Assembly: GCF_000379605.1 (NCBI RefSeq)
Contig: NZ_KB902679.1
Coordinates: forward strand, 37,168-101,167
Source: Rhizobium giardinii bv. giardinii H152
GTDB lineage: Bacteria; Pseudomonadota; Alphaproteobacteria; Rhizobiales; Rhizobiaceae
Reading direction: 5' to 3'
Length of the DNA stretch: 64,000 nucleotides
Shown here piece by piece: positions 36,987 to 45,572 of the stretch. The translations under genes and the position numbers were made by a program. The notes below the pieces were generated by a model that was not told the DNA's origin, ran no database searches, and worked only from the letters and a program-made list of their open reading frames with translations. Position 1 is the first letter of the stretch, and the number at the start of each line of letters is the position of its first letter.

Positions 36987-37743
36987 CCTGCGCCGGCAGC
37001 TCGACCAGTGGTGCGGGGATTTCGTTGGTCTTTTCCGCCGACTTGCAGATATCGGCAATGACGCAGCGCTGGCATTCGGGTTTGCGCGCCTTGCAGCAAT
37101 AACGGCCGTGCAGGATCAGCCAGTGGTGTGCATGGTATAAATAGTGATCCGGAACGATCCGCATCAGCTGCTCCTCGACCTCGTCCGGGGTTTTGCCGGG
37201 GGCCAGACCGAGTCGGTTGGCGATGCGGAAGATGTGCGTATCGACGGCCATCGTCGAATGTCCGAAGGCCATCGAAAGCACGACGTTGGCGGTCTTGCGG
37301 CCGACGCCGGGCAGGGTGATCAGCTCTTCGCGCGTGCGCGGCACCTCGCCGCCGAAATCGGCGATCAGCTTCTCGCTGAGCGCAATGACGTTCTTCGCCT
37401 TGTTGCGGTAGAGGCCGATGGTCTTGATGTATTCGCGAACCTTTTCCTCTCCCAGTGCAACCATCTTTTCCGGCGTATCAGCTGCGGCAAACAGCGCCCG
37501 CGTCGCCTTGTTGACGCCCGCATCCGTCGCCTGTGCCGACAGCGCCACCGCGACGACGAGCGTGAACGGATTGACGTGTTCCAGCTCTCCCTTCGGCTCG
37601 GGACGTTGGATCGAGAAGCGGCGGAAAATCTCCTCGATTTCCGCCTTGCTGTAGACGGTCTTCGGCTTGGTTCTGGCGCGGCTGACTGTCGCTGGTCTCG
37701 CTTTCACGGCACCGATCGCTGATTTCGATTTCAGGTTTTTCAT
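36979..37743 (-). CDS. nth: endonuclease III
   Basis: 254 residues from the ATG at 37743, with a basic N-terminal extension (KSKSAIGAVKARPATVSRAR) absent in E. coli Nth (211). Helix-hairpin-helix with catalytic Lys and Asp: LPGVGRKTANVVLSMAFGHS, then MAVDTHIFRIANR. Fe-S cluster Cys pattern C-X6-C-X2-C-X5-C in CKARKPECQRCVIADIC. Bifunctional glycosylase/AP lyase for oxidised pyrimidines. Start could also be 37767. It starts 22 bases from a divergent DUF2244 gene. Confidence 0.93.
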   Translation of the reverse strand: MKNLKSKSAIGAVKARPATVSRARTKPKTVYSKAEIEEIFRRFSIQRPEPKGELEHVNPFTLVVAVALSAQATDAGVNKATRALFAAADTPEKMVALGEEKVREYIKTIGLYRNKAKNVIALSEKLIADFGGEVPRTREELITLPGVGRKTANVVLSMAFGHSTMAVDTHIFRIANRLGLAPGKTPDEVEEQLMRIVPDHYLYHAHHWLILHGRYCCKARKPECQRCVIADICKSAEKTNEIPAPLVELPAQVI

Positions 37744-37765
37744 GATGCATCTATAGTCATTGGTC

Positions 37766-38263
37766 ATGAACGATGGCAACGCCGAGATAGCGACAGACGA
37801 GCAGCCGGTTTTCGCCGCCGAGCTGACGCCGCATCGTTCGCTCGGCCTCAAAGGCTTCAGGATTTTGCTTTTGATCGCCGGCCTGCTGAGCCTCGTCCAC
37901 ATCTTCGTCTTCGTCGTCATCGGCGCCTGGCCGATCGTTTTCTTTTTCGGGCTCGATTTCCTGCTGCTCTTCGGGGCGTTTTGGCTGAACTATCGGTCCG
38001 CCCGCGCCCGTGAAGAGGTGAGTGTCTCGCGCACCGACGTGTCCGTGCGCAAGTTCACGCCGACCGGCCGCATGACCGAGCATCGTTTCAATACATTCTG
38101 GGCGCGGTTCAACATTTCCCGCCACGAGGAGATCGGCATCGTCTCCATGCAGATCAGCGACCGGCGCAGGGCAACCGATGTCGGCTCCTTCCTCAACCGC
38201 GACGACCGGGAAACCTTCGCCACCGCCTTTGCCTGCGCGCTGGCGACAGTGAAGCGCCGCTAG
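37766..38263 (+). CDS. DUF2244 membrane protein
   Basis: 165 residues. Two adjacent membrane helices near the middle of the N-terminal half (GFRILLLIAGLLSLVHIFVF and WPIVFFFGLDFLLLFGAFWL) and a cytoplasmic C-terminal half with SVSRTDVSVRKFTPTGRMTE and VGSFLNRDDRETFATAF, as in the DUF2244 family of alphaproteobacteria. Function unknown. ATG at 37766; divergent from nth with an extremely short promoter region. Confidence 0.8.
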   Translation: MNDGNAEIATDEQPVFAAELTPHRSLGLKGFRILLLIAGLLSLVHIFVFVVIGAWPIVFFFGLDFLLLFGAFWLNYRSARAREEVSVSRTDVSVRKFTPTGRMTEHRFNTFWARFNISRHEEIGIVSMQISDRRRATDVGSFLNRDDRETFATAFACALATVKRR

Positions 38264-38310
38264 GGCATGATGCCGAAAAGTGCAAGCGGTTTTCGGACGA
38301 CATCATGCTC
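38264..38310. repeat. rhizobial intergenic palindrome (CCGAAAAGTG type), copy A
   Basis: Arms GCATGATG (38265-38272) and CATCATGC (38301-38308) enclose CCGAAAA (38273-38279) and TTTTCGG (38290-38296). The core matches copy B at 58641-58683 although the outer arms differ. It follows the DUF2244 stop directly. Confidence 0.75.
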
Positions 38311-38390
38311 AACTGCGTTGCTCTAGGGCAAGAATCGGGTGGCGAAGAGCCGGTTGCGATGATTATCTCTGCCCTTAAGGAGATACGATC

Positions 38391-39263
38391 ATGAATATCA
38401 CGACATCGCTTGCCGCCGACATTACGCCGCATGGCAGCGACTATGAGATCGTCAGCCGGGTGGTCGAGATGCTGACCGAAAACTACCGCGACCAGCCGTC
38501 GCTGGAGGTGATCGCCGGTGAAATCGGCCAACCGCCGACGCAATTGCAGAAGACGTTCACGCGCTGGGCCGGACTGTCGCCGAAGGCATTCCTGCAGGCG
38601 GTCACGCTCGACCACGCCAAGCGCCTGCTGCGGCAGGAGGAACTGCCGCTGCTTGAAACCAGCTTCGAGGTCGGCCTTTCCGGTCCGAGCCGCCTGCATG
38701 ATCTCTTCGTGACCCATGAGGCAATGTCGCCGGGCGAATGGAAGCAGCGCGGCGGCGGTCTGACGATCCGCTACGGCTTCCATCCCAGTCCCTTCGGCGT
38801 GGCGCTGGTCATGGTCACCGATCGCGGCCTTGCGGGTCTTGCCTTCAGCGATGCCGGTGGTGAAAAAGCCAGTTTCGAGGATATGGCAAATCGCTGGCCG
38901 AATGCGCAGTACGTCGAAGACAGCGCAGCGACCGCCGCCTATGCGGCACGCATCTTTGATTCCCGCGAGTGGCGCCCGGAGGAGCCGTTGCGCATCGTGC
39001 TGATCGGGTCCGACTTCCAGATCCGCGTCTGGGAAACCCTTTTGAAAATCCCGATGGGCAAGGCGGTCACCTATTCGGATATCGCCTGCAATATCGGCCA
39101 GCCGACTGCCTCGCGCGCCGTCGGCGCTGCAGTCGGACGCAATCCGATCTCCTTCGTCGTGCCGTGCCACCGGGCGCTCGGCAAGAGCGGCGCGCTGACC
39201 GGCTACCACTGGGGCCTTACCCGCAAGCGGGCGATGCTCGGCTGGGAAGCCGGCAAGGTTTGA
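38391..39263 (+). CDS. AraC-type HTH fused to O6-methylguanine-DNA methyltransferase (Ada-like)
   Basis: 290 residues behind an ideal AAGGAGA. The N-terminal 115 residues form an AraC-type helix-turn-helix pair (LEVIAGEIGQPPTQLQKTFT, GLSPKAFLQAVTLDHAKRLL). The C-terminal half is the methyltransferase with active Cys in FVVPCHRALGKSG and DNA-binding helix ASRAVGAAVGRNP. It lacks the N-terminal zinc/methylphosphotriester domain of E. coli Ada, so it cannot sense phosphotriesters in the Ada way. Repairs O6-methylguanine by suicide alkyl transfer; the HTH suggests regulation or DNA targeting. Confidence 0.9.
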   Translation: MNITTSLAADITPHGSDYEIVSRVVEMLTENYRDQPSLEVIAGEIGQPPTQLQKTFTRWAGLSPKAFLQAVTLDHAKRLLRQEELPLLETSFEVGLSGPSRLHDLFVTHEAMSPGEWKQRGGGLTIRYGFHPSPFGVALVMVTDRGLAGLAFSDAGGEKASFEDMANRWPNAQYVEDSAATAAYAARIFDSREWRPEEPLRIVLIGSDFQIRVWETLLKIPMGKAVTYSDIACNIGQPTASRAVGAAVGRNPISFVVPCHRALGKSGALTGYHWGLTRKRAMLGWEAGKV

Positions 39264-39270
39264 CAATGAA

Positions 39271-39295
39271 AAAGGGCCGCATCCGCGGCCCTTTC
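39271..39295. terminator. bidirectional terminator between the Ada-like gene and gpmA
   Basis: Perfect 10-bp stem AAAGGGCCGC (39271-39280) and GCGGCCCTTT (39285-39294), loop ATCC. It serves the two convergent genes; the minus-strand reading continues into TTTCA, so the T run is better on that side. Confidence 0.8.
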
Positions 39296-39316
39296 GTCAT
39301 CTGTTGGTCTCTGTGC

Positions 39317-39952
39317 TCAATGGGCGCCCGACATGTCGCCGAGAACTTCCTTCGAGGCGACGGTGGAGTCGGCGTTCAGCTTGTAAACCATCGGCACGCC
39401 GGTCGCGAGGTTGAGCGCGAGAATCTGCTCCTTGGTCAGCCGGTCGAGCACCATCACCAGCGAACGCAGCGAGTTGCCGTGCGCCGCAACCAGGACCTTT
39501 TCGCCTCTGAGGACCCGCGGCAGGATGTCGGTGAGGTAATAGGGCCAGACGCGGGCGCCGGTGTCGCGCAGGCTTTCGCCGCCCGGCGGCGGGACGTCAT
39601 AGGAACGGCGCCAGATATGCACCTGCTCTTCGCCCCATTTGGCGCGCGCGTCGTCCTTATTGAGGCCGGAAAGGTCGCCGTAGTCGCGCTCGTTCAGCGC
39701 CTGGTCGCAGATCGTCTCGAGGTCGGGCTGGCCGACATTGTCGAGGATGATCTGGCAGGTCCGCTGGGCGCGGGACAGCACCGAGGTGAAGGCAATGTCG
39801 AACTTGATGCCGTATTCGGCAAGCGCCTTACCGCCCGCATTGGCCTCTTCGACGCCGAGCGCCGTCAGGTCCGGGTCCTTCCAGCCAGTGAACAGGTTTT
39901 TCAGGTTCCAGTCGCTCTGGCCGTGGCGCACAAGGACGAGGGTGCCGCTCAT
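39317..39952 (-). CDS. gpmA: 2,3-bisphosphoglycerate-dependent phosphoglycerate mutase
   Basis: 211 residues, the short rhizobial form (E. coli 250). Phosphohistidine motif [10 protein letters not shown], catalytic Glu region [11 protein letters not shown], second His in [10 protein letters not shown]. Interconverts 3- and 2-phosphoglycerate in glycolysis and gluconeogenesis. Last gene of the minus-strand run that starts with mgsA and glk; 27 bases after dapB. Confidence 0.95.
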   Translation of the reverse strand: MSGTLVLVRHGQSDWNLKNLFTGWKDPDLTALGVEEANAGGKALAEYGIKFDIAFTSVLSRAQRTCQIILDNVGQPDLETICDQALNERDYGDLSGLNKDDARAKWGEEQVHIWRRSYDVPPPGGESLRDTGARVWPYYLTDILPRVLRGEKVLVAAHGNSLRSLVMVLDRLTKEQILALNLATGVPMVYKLNADSTVASKEVLGDMSGAH

Positions 39953-39979
39953 GATGATGTTTCTCCGGGATTTTAAGGT

Positions 39980-40798
39980 TCAGGACAGCCCGAGCACGTC
40001 GAGCATGGAATAGAGACCGGGCTTCTGGCCACGGGCCCAAAGGGCTGCAGTCACGGCGCCACGCGCAAAAATCGAGCGGTCCGTGGCGCTGTGCGAGAGC
40101 GTCACCTGTTCGCCTTCGCCGGCGAGGATGACCGAATGCTCGCCGATCACCGAGCCGCCGCGCAGCGTCGCAAAGCCGATCGTGCCGGCGACGCGAGCGC
40201 CGGTATGGCCGTCGCGCACGCGCACGGACTGGCTGGCGAGATCTATACCGCGGCCTTTTGCGGCAGCTTCACCGAGCAGGAGGGCGGTTCCGGACGGCGC
40301 GTCGACCTTGTGTTTGTGGTGCATTTCAAGGATTTCGATGTCCCAGTCTGCCGGCCCGAGCGCGCGCGCAGCCTGTTCGGTGAGAACGCCGAGAAGATTG
40401 ACGCCGAGGCTCATATTGCCGGATTTTACGATCCGCGCGTGCCGCGCCGCCGCCTTGATCTTCTCGTCGTCACCGCTGGAGCAGCCGGTCGTGCCGATGA
40501 CATGGACGATGCGCGCCTGCGCGGCGAGACCGGCAAACTCGACGGAGGCTGCCGGTGAGGTAAAGTCGAGCACACCTTCGGCCTCGACGAAGGCCTCGAG
40601 CGGCTTGTCGCTGATCGCCACGCCGATCGGCCCCAATCCTGCAATCTCGCCCGCATCGCGGCCGATGAAGGCCGAGCCCGGCCGTTCGACGGCGGCAAAG
40701 AGTTGGGCGCCGGGCATCGCATTGATCGTGCGGATCACCGTCTGGCCCATCCGTCCGGCGGCGCCCACCACCACGAGTTTCATCTCCGTCCCGCTCAT
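39980..40798 (-). CDS. dapB: 4-hydroxy-tetrahydrodipicolinate reductase
   Basis: 272 residues. NAD(P)H site [13 protein letters not shown]; catalytic His/Lys motif [27 protein letters not shown] substrate-side loop. Makes tetrahydrodipicolinate for lysine and the diaminopimelate of peptidoglycan. ATG at 40798, with an internal ATG (MKLVVVG) 15 bases later that may be the true start. Confidence 0.96.
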   Translation of the reverse strand: MSGTEMKLVVVGAAGRMGQTVIRTINAMPGAQLFAAVERPGSAFIGRDAGEIAGLGPIGVAISDKPLEAFVEAEGVLDFTSPAASVEFAGLAAQARIVHVIGTTGCSSGDDEKIKAAARHARIVKSGNMSLGVNLLGVLTEQAARALGPADWDIEILEMHHKHKVDAPSGTALLLGEAAAKGRGIDLASQSVRVRDGHTGARVAGTIGFATLRGGSVIGEHSVILAGEGEQVTLSHSATDRSIFARGAVTAALWARGQKPGLYSMLDVLGLS

Positions 40799-40819
40799 GC
40801 CTGCCTCAATTCCTCTTTA

Positions 40820-42622
40820 TCAAACTTGCGCTTCCACCGCCGGCTGGGCCGTGCTGCCCTGCAGATTGTGCAATCGAGCGTAAAGGCCGTCCGATCGCTT
40901 CGCAAGCGCCTCGTGGGTGCCCTCCTCGACGACCAATCCATCCTTCATGACGATGATCTTGTCGGCGTTGACGACGGTCGAAAGCCGGTGGGCGATGACG
41001 ACGACGGTGCGGCCGCTCATGGCATGGTCGAGCGCCTTCTGCACGGCGGCTTCCGATTCGGTATCCAGCGCCGAGGTTGCCTCGTCGAGCAGCAGGATCG
41101 GCGCCTGGCGCACCAGCGCGCGGGCGATGGACAGCCGCTGGCGCTGGCCGCCGGACAGCGTCACGCCGTTTTCGCCGACCGGCGTATCGTAGCCCTGCGG
41201 CTGGGCGCGAATGAAGTCATGCGCATAGGCGAGCCTTGCCGCTTCCTCGACCTCGGCATCGGTCGCCTCGGGGCGGCCGTAGCGGATATTGTCCCGGATC
41301 GAGCCTTCGAAAAGGTAAGGCTGCTGCGACACATAGGCGAGGCCGTTGCGTAGCGATTGCTTGGTGACGTGGGCGATGTCCTGCCCGTCGATCAGGATCT
41401 CGCCGCCGGAAGGGTCGTAGAAGCGCGGAATAAGGCTGATCACCGTCGACTTTCCGGCGCCGGAGGGGCCGACCAGAGCCGTCGTCTTGCCGCCTTCCGC
41501 AACAAAGCTGACACCCTTCAGGATGTCGTCGCTCTGGTTATACCCGAAGCGGACGTTCCTGAACTCGATCGTCGCCTGCTGAAGCGCGAGATTACCGGCA
41601 CCGGGGAGGTCACGCTGATGCGGCACGGTATCGAGGATCTCGTAGATCATCCGCGCATTGACGACGGCGCGTTCGAGCGAGACCTGGAGCCTCGCAAGGC
41701 GGCGGGCCGGGTCGTAGGCCATCAGCAGCGCGGTGACGAAGGCGAAGAAGGCCCCCGGTTGGATGCCGTTGTAGATCGATCGGAATGCCGCATAGGCAAG
41801 TACGCTGGAAATCGCGAAGCCGGCAAAGGTCTCCGTCATCGGGGCGGTGCGCTCGCTGAGGCGGGCGATGCGGTTGGCGCGGTTTTCGGCCCGGTCGATG
41901 ATCGTCTCGACCTTGGTCTTCAGTTGCTTCTCCATCGTGAAGGCCTTGACGATGGTGATGCCCTGAATGGTCTCCTGCATGGCCCCGAGCACGTGGCTGT
42001 TGATTTCGACGGATTCCCGGGTTGCCTGCTTCAGCCGCCGCGAGATGTAGCGAAGGCCGATCAGCAATGGTGGCGCGATGACGAAGACGATCAGCGTCAG
42101 CAGCCAGTCCTTGCTGATCATCACGCCGATCAGCGCAATGAGCGTCAGGAAATCGCGCGCCAGCGATGTGACCGTCATGTTGAGGACGTCGCGGATGCCG
42201 GAGACGTTCTGGCTGATCTGCGCCGAGATGCGGGCGGAGCGGGTTTCGCTGAAATAGCCGACGCTCAGTGCCATCAGATGCGAATAGAGTCTGCGCTGGT
42301 AGCTGGCGACGATGCTGTTGCCGATCTTGGAGAGCGCCACGGCCTGGCCGTAGGTGGCAAAGCCGCGCACCACGAAGGCAATGAAGATCGCGCCGCATAT
42401 ATAGAGAACGATATCGGCCCGCTTGTTGGCGAAGGCCTCGTTGACCACCGATTCCATGATCCAGGCGGTGAAGGCGGTCGTGCCCGCGACAAGCCCGAGG
42501 CAGGCGATGGCGAAGATATAGCCGCGCATATGGGCGCGTCCGTTCTCGGCAATAACCCGCTTCAGGACGCTGGCAATGGTCTCGCGGTCAACGGGTGGCA
42601 GCTTTGTCTTGGCTTGTTTCAA
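40820..42622 (-). CDS. MsbA-like ABC exporter (fused permease-ATPase)
   Basis: 600 residues. Six membrane helices cover about residues 30-330; the ATPase follows with Walker A GPSGAGKST, signature [16 protein letters not shown], Walker B ILLLDEATSALD and H-loop IAHRLSTV. A homodimeric flippase of the type IV exporter fold. By similarity of layout it may move lipid A-core or another lipid; the chromosomal place between dapB and glk is conserved in rhizobia as far as I recall. Not an essential msbA for certain. Confidence 0.88.
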   Translation of the reverse strand: MKQAKTKLPPVDRETIASVLKRVIAENGRAHMRGYIFAIACLGLVAGTTAFTAWIMESVVNEAFANKRADIVLYICGAIFIAFVVRGFATYGQAVALSKIGNSIVASYQRRLYSHLMALSVGYFSETRSARISAQISQNVSGIRDVLNMTVTSLARDFLTLIALIGVMISKDWLLTLIVFVIAPPLLIGLRYISRRLKQATRESVEINSHVLGAMQETIQGITIVKAFTMEKQLKTKVETIIDRAENRANRIARLSERTAPMTETFAGFAISSVLAYAAFRSIYNGIQPGAFFAFVTALLMAYDPARRLARLQVSLERAVVNARMIYEILDTVPHQRDLPGAGNLALQQATIEFRNVRFGYNQSDDILKGVSFVAEGGKTTALVGPSGAGKSTVISLIPRFYDPSGGEILIDGQDIAHVTKQSLRNGLAYVSQQPYLFEGSIRDNIRYGRPEATDAEVEEAARLAYAHDFIRAQPQGYDTPVGENGVTLSGGQRQRLSIARALVRQAPILLLDEATSALDTESEAAVQKALDHAMSGRTVVVIAHRLSTVVNADKIIVMKDGLVVEEGTHEALAKRSDGLYARLHNLQGSTAQPAVEAQV

Positions 42623-42724
42623 GCAGGTTTCCTTAAAGCCCGACGCGCTTGCAGGCGCTTTATTTCAGTGGGCTCTATAGTCCCTTGATCCCACTTTGGC
42701 GAGTCCTTGACGCTGGCTTGCCCT

Positions 42725-43750
42725 TCAAGTTCTCCAGCGCCGTCCCTCTGTTGCCACACCAAAGCGCGACGGGGTGCGCGAATAGGCGGCAAGGCCTGAA
42801 AGCGCAGCCGTCGGATGGGTGACGACGAAAGTCGGGATCGTCCGGAGCAACGCCGAGTGCGGCGCCTTGTCTTCGAAGGCGACGCGGAACTGCGGTTTTC
42901 TCAAGGCAGGCAGGATTTTCTGGGAAATGCCGCCGGCAAGAAAAACGCCGCCGCGTGCCATGAAGATCATCGCCATGTCACCGGCGACGCGGCCGAGATA
43001 GGTGCAAAACAGCGAGATGGTCTCCACCGCCGCCTCATCGCGTTCGGCAAGCGCACTGGTCGTCACGGCAGCCGGGTCGGGCAACTCCGGATACCAGGCT
43101 TTCGATTCGCACACCGCGCGGTAGATGTTCATGATGCCGCGGCCGCAGAGCAGTTGCTCGGCCGAAATGCGGCCCTCGATCGGCTCGAGGAAGGGCCAGA
43201 TCTGATAGTCGCGCTCCGTGCGCGGACCGACATCGATATGGCCGCCTTCGCCGGGAACCGGAATCCAGCTGTGTTGCGCATGAACGAGGCCGGCCACGCC
43301 GAGACCGGTGCCCGGGCCGAGTACGGCGCAGGAGGCGTCTTCGAGAATGCTGCCGGGACCGATCTGCTCGCGGCCTGCCTCGCCGATCGAGGCGATCGCC
43401 AGCGCCTGGGCCTCGAAATCATTGATAATGATCACGTCCTCGAGCGAAAGCGCCGTCAGCATGTCTTTCGGCTTGATCACCCAGCCGGCATTGGTGAGCG
43501 GAATATCGTCACCCTTGACCGGGCCGGCAACCGCGATGATCGCCGAGCGCGGCTGCACCGAGGTCTTGTCGAGGATGCTGGTCTGCAGCGCTTCCTCAAT
43601 GCTCGCATAGCTCGTCGTCGGGATGATCGGGAACATCTTTGGCTCGGCGAAGGCGTCGACAAGCAGTGCAAACCGCGCATTGGTTCCGCCGATATCGCCG
43701 ATCAGGATCGGAAAGGTGAGGCTGCTTTCGGTGTCTGTGAGCGTGGGCAT
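42725..43750 (-). CDS. glk: glucokinase
   Basis: 341 residues. Phosphate-binding [14 protein letters not shown] at the N-terminus; [16 protein letters not shown] is the second loop; [19 protein letters not shown] contains the glucose-binding Glu/His pair of the bacterial Glk family. Phosphorylates glucose to glucose-6-P, which feeds the Entner-Doudoroff pathway in rhizobia. Directly after mgsA (43 bases). Confidence 0.94.
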   Translation of the reverse strand: MPTLTDTESSLTFPILIGDIGGTNARFALLVDAFAEPKMFPIIPTTSYASIEEALQTSILDKTSVQPRSAIIAVAGPVKGDDIPLTNAGWVIKPKDMLTALSLEDVIIINDFEAQALAIASIGEAGREQIGPGSILEDASCAVLGPGTGLGVAGLVHAQHSWIPVPGEGGHIDVGPRTERDYQIWPFLEPIEGRISAEQLLCGRGIMNIYRAVCESKAWYPELPDPAAVTTSALAERDEAAVETISLFCTYLGRVAGDMAMIFMARGGVFLAGGISQKILPALRKPQFRVAFEDKAPHSALLRTIPTFVVTHPTAALSGLAAYSRTPSRFGVATEGRRWRT

Positions 43751-43793
43751 GGGGACATTCCGTTGTGATCGTGCGGGCTCAAAGAGAGCTGTA

Positions 43794-44174
43794 TCAGGGA
43801 TGATGGAAGTCGATCAACTGTTCTGCCGTTGCCCGGTTCAGCGCCATCGGAATATCGTAGACGGTGGCAAGGCGCATCAATGCCTTGACGTCGACGTCAT
43901 GCGGCATGGCGGTGAGCGGGTCGGTGAAGAAGATCAGCATGTGCACCTCGCCGGTGGTGATCAGCGCGCCGATCTGCTGGTCGCCGCCGAGCGGGCCGCT
44001 CTTCATGCGGATGATATCGAGGCTTGGACAGGCCTCCTGCACCCGGCCGCCGGTCGTGCCGGTGGCGACGATCTTCCAGCGCGCAAGCACGGCTTCGTTC
44101 GCCTTGGCAAAGGCTGCGATGTCGTCCTTTTTCTGGTCATGCGCTATCAGCGCCACGCATTTTTGACTGGTCAT
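43794..44174 (-). CDS. mgsA: methylglyoxal synthase
   Basis: 126 residues from the ATG at 44174 behind a G-rich GGGGGATCGGGG. Motifs [39 protein letters not shown] and [15 protein letters not shown] give the phosphate site and catalytic Asp residues of MgsA. It converts dihydroxyacetone phosphate to methylglyoxal as an overflow valve for triose phosphates. It leads the glk cluster. Confidence 0.94.
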   Translation of the reverse strand: MTSQKCVALIAHDQKKDDIAAFAKANEAVLARWKIVATGTTGGRVQEACPSLDIIRMKSGPLGGDQQIGALITTGEVHMLIFFTDPLTAMPHDVDVKALMRLATVYDIPMALNRATAEQLIDFHHP

Positions 44175-44286
44175 CCCCGATCCCCCGGCGTCAACCGACC
44201 ATGACGGTCTCGATTTAAATCGATTTGATCTCCTGTACAGCACAGTTTCGCGGATGAAAAGCGCTTAAGGGGCACCCCCCACCAGC

Positions 44287-45360
44287 CTATTGCAGGGAGG
44301 GGCGCGACAGCGGGATCGGAATCGTGCCATCCGGCAGATCGCTGGTCCCGGCATTGATCACCTGCTGGATCGCCGCATCGCTAGACTGCGCTGGCTGGAC
44401 CTGGGGCGCGACATAGGCGGTGCCGAAGGTCGCCGACTGCTCGGAGGCTGCCGGAGCGGCCAGCACCGCGGCACAGGCTTTCGGCAGGTCGGAAAGCGTC
44501 GCAAACCTTGGCTTCACCGGCTTGTCGCCGGGTTTCTTCACAGGCTTGGCCCAAGGCTCCTTGGTGAACCACCAGGACAGCGACTTGTCGCAGCCGTCGC
44601 CGCTTGCAACCGGCGCCTGCGCCTTGCACCCGGCGGCGCCGGGCGGGCAGTGCATGCGAATGTGGAAATGTTCGTCATGGCCATAGATCGGGCGGACCTT
44701 GCCGAGCAGCGAGCGCTCGCCCGTCCATGTGTCGCACAGTTTTTTCTTGATCGCCGGATTGACGAAGACCCGCTCCACCTGCGGATAGCTCGCAGCCTGC
44801 ATGACGACCTTGGCATGGGTCGGCGTCCAGCGTTGGGGGTTCACGGTCAGGAATTTGCTCTTGTCGAGCATGGAGGTGAACGGGAAATCCTCGCGGGCTT
44901 GGGAGGAGAGGCGCTGCGCCGGCATCGGCGTGAACCAGATATCCGCATCGAGCCCGATCTGATGGGAGGAGTGTCCGGACAGCATCGGCCCACCCCGCGG
45001 CTGGGAAATGTCGCCGATCAGGATGCCGGAGCCCCACCCGAGCCCGGCTGCGTCCTTCGAGAACCGTTCAAGAAGCGCGATCATCGCCGGATTGCCCCAG
45101 CGGCGGTTTCGCGACAGCCGCATCGCCTGCCATGTCGGTCCGTCCGTCGGGATGGCGACGGCGCCGGCCATGCAGCCTTTGGCGTAAAAACCGATCGGGC
45201 TCGCAGCCGCGTTGCTGGGAAGCTGAACCTTGCCGAAAATCTGCTTGGCCGGCGTGTCATCGGCAGCGGTTGCGTCGCCGAAGACGAGGCTCGAGCCGAC
45301 CAGCGCCGCCAGTGCCATCGATCCCAGATGCCGAAAGAGTCCTGCCATTCTCACTGTCAT
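44287..45360 (-). CDS. mepA: penicillin-insensitive murein endopeptidase
   Basis: 357 residues. Signal peptide (SMALAALVGSSLVFGDATAA) puts it in the periplasm. Zinc ligands of the LAS fold: SGHSSHQIGLDADIWF (His and Asp) and GHDEHFHIRMH (His-x-His). It cuts the D-Ala-mDAP crosslinks of peptidoglycan and so frees muropeptides. A Pro-rich C-terminal tail of about 70 residues is extra to the enzyme. It is divergent from a muropeptide importer across 212 bases, which suggests shared control. Confidence 0.93.
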   Translation of the reverse strand: MTVRMAGLFRHLGSMALAALVGSSLVFGDATAADDTPAKQIFGKVQLPSNAAASPIGFYAKGCMAGAVAIPTDGPTWQAMRLSRNRRWGNPAMIALLERFSKDAAGLGWGSGILIGDISQPRGGPMLSGHSSHQIGLDADIWFTPMPAQRLSSQAREDFPFTSMLDKSKFLTVNPQRWTPTHAKVVMQAASYPQVERVFVNPAIKKKLCDTWTGERSLLGKVRPIYGHDEHFHIRMHCPPGAAGCKAQAPVASGDGCDKSLSWWFTKEPWAKPVKKPGDKPVKPRFATLSDLPKACAAVLAAPAASEQSATFGTAYVAPQVQPAQSSDAAIQQVINAGTSDLPDGTIPIPLSRPSLQ

Positions 45361-45572
45361 TCCCCGCTGATTCCCCGGTCGTCATAATGCCGCATCCCGA
45401 AGCGCAGCTCCAGTCGCGATTGTCCTCGCTTGGCGTGACACGGTGTCGTTGTGTCAGCCTTGCGGAGGCTGCGATGCTGACCCAAAAAACATGCCTGATT
45501 TGAGGCAGCTTCTGTCAATTGCCCGGATTTTGCCTATTCTGTCCTTCAAGCAAGAAAAAAAGGAAAAGCTGG

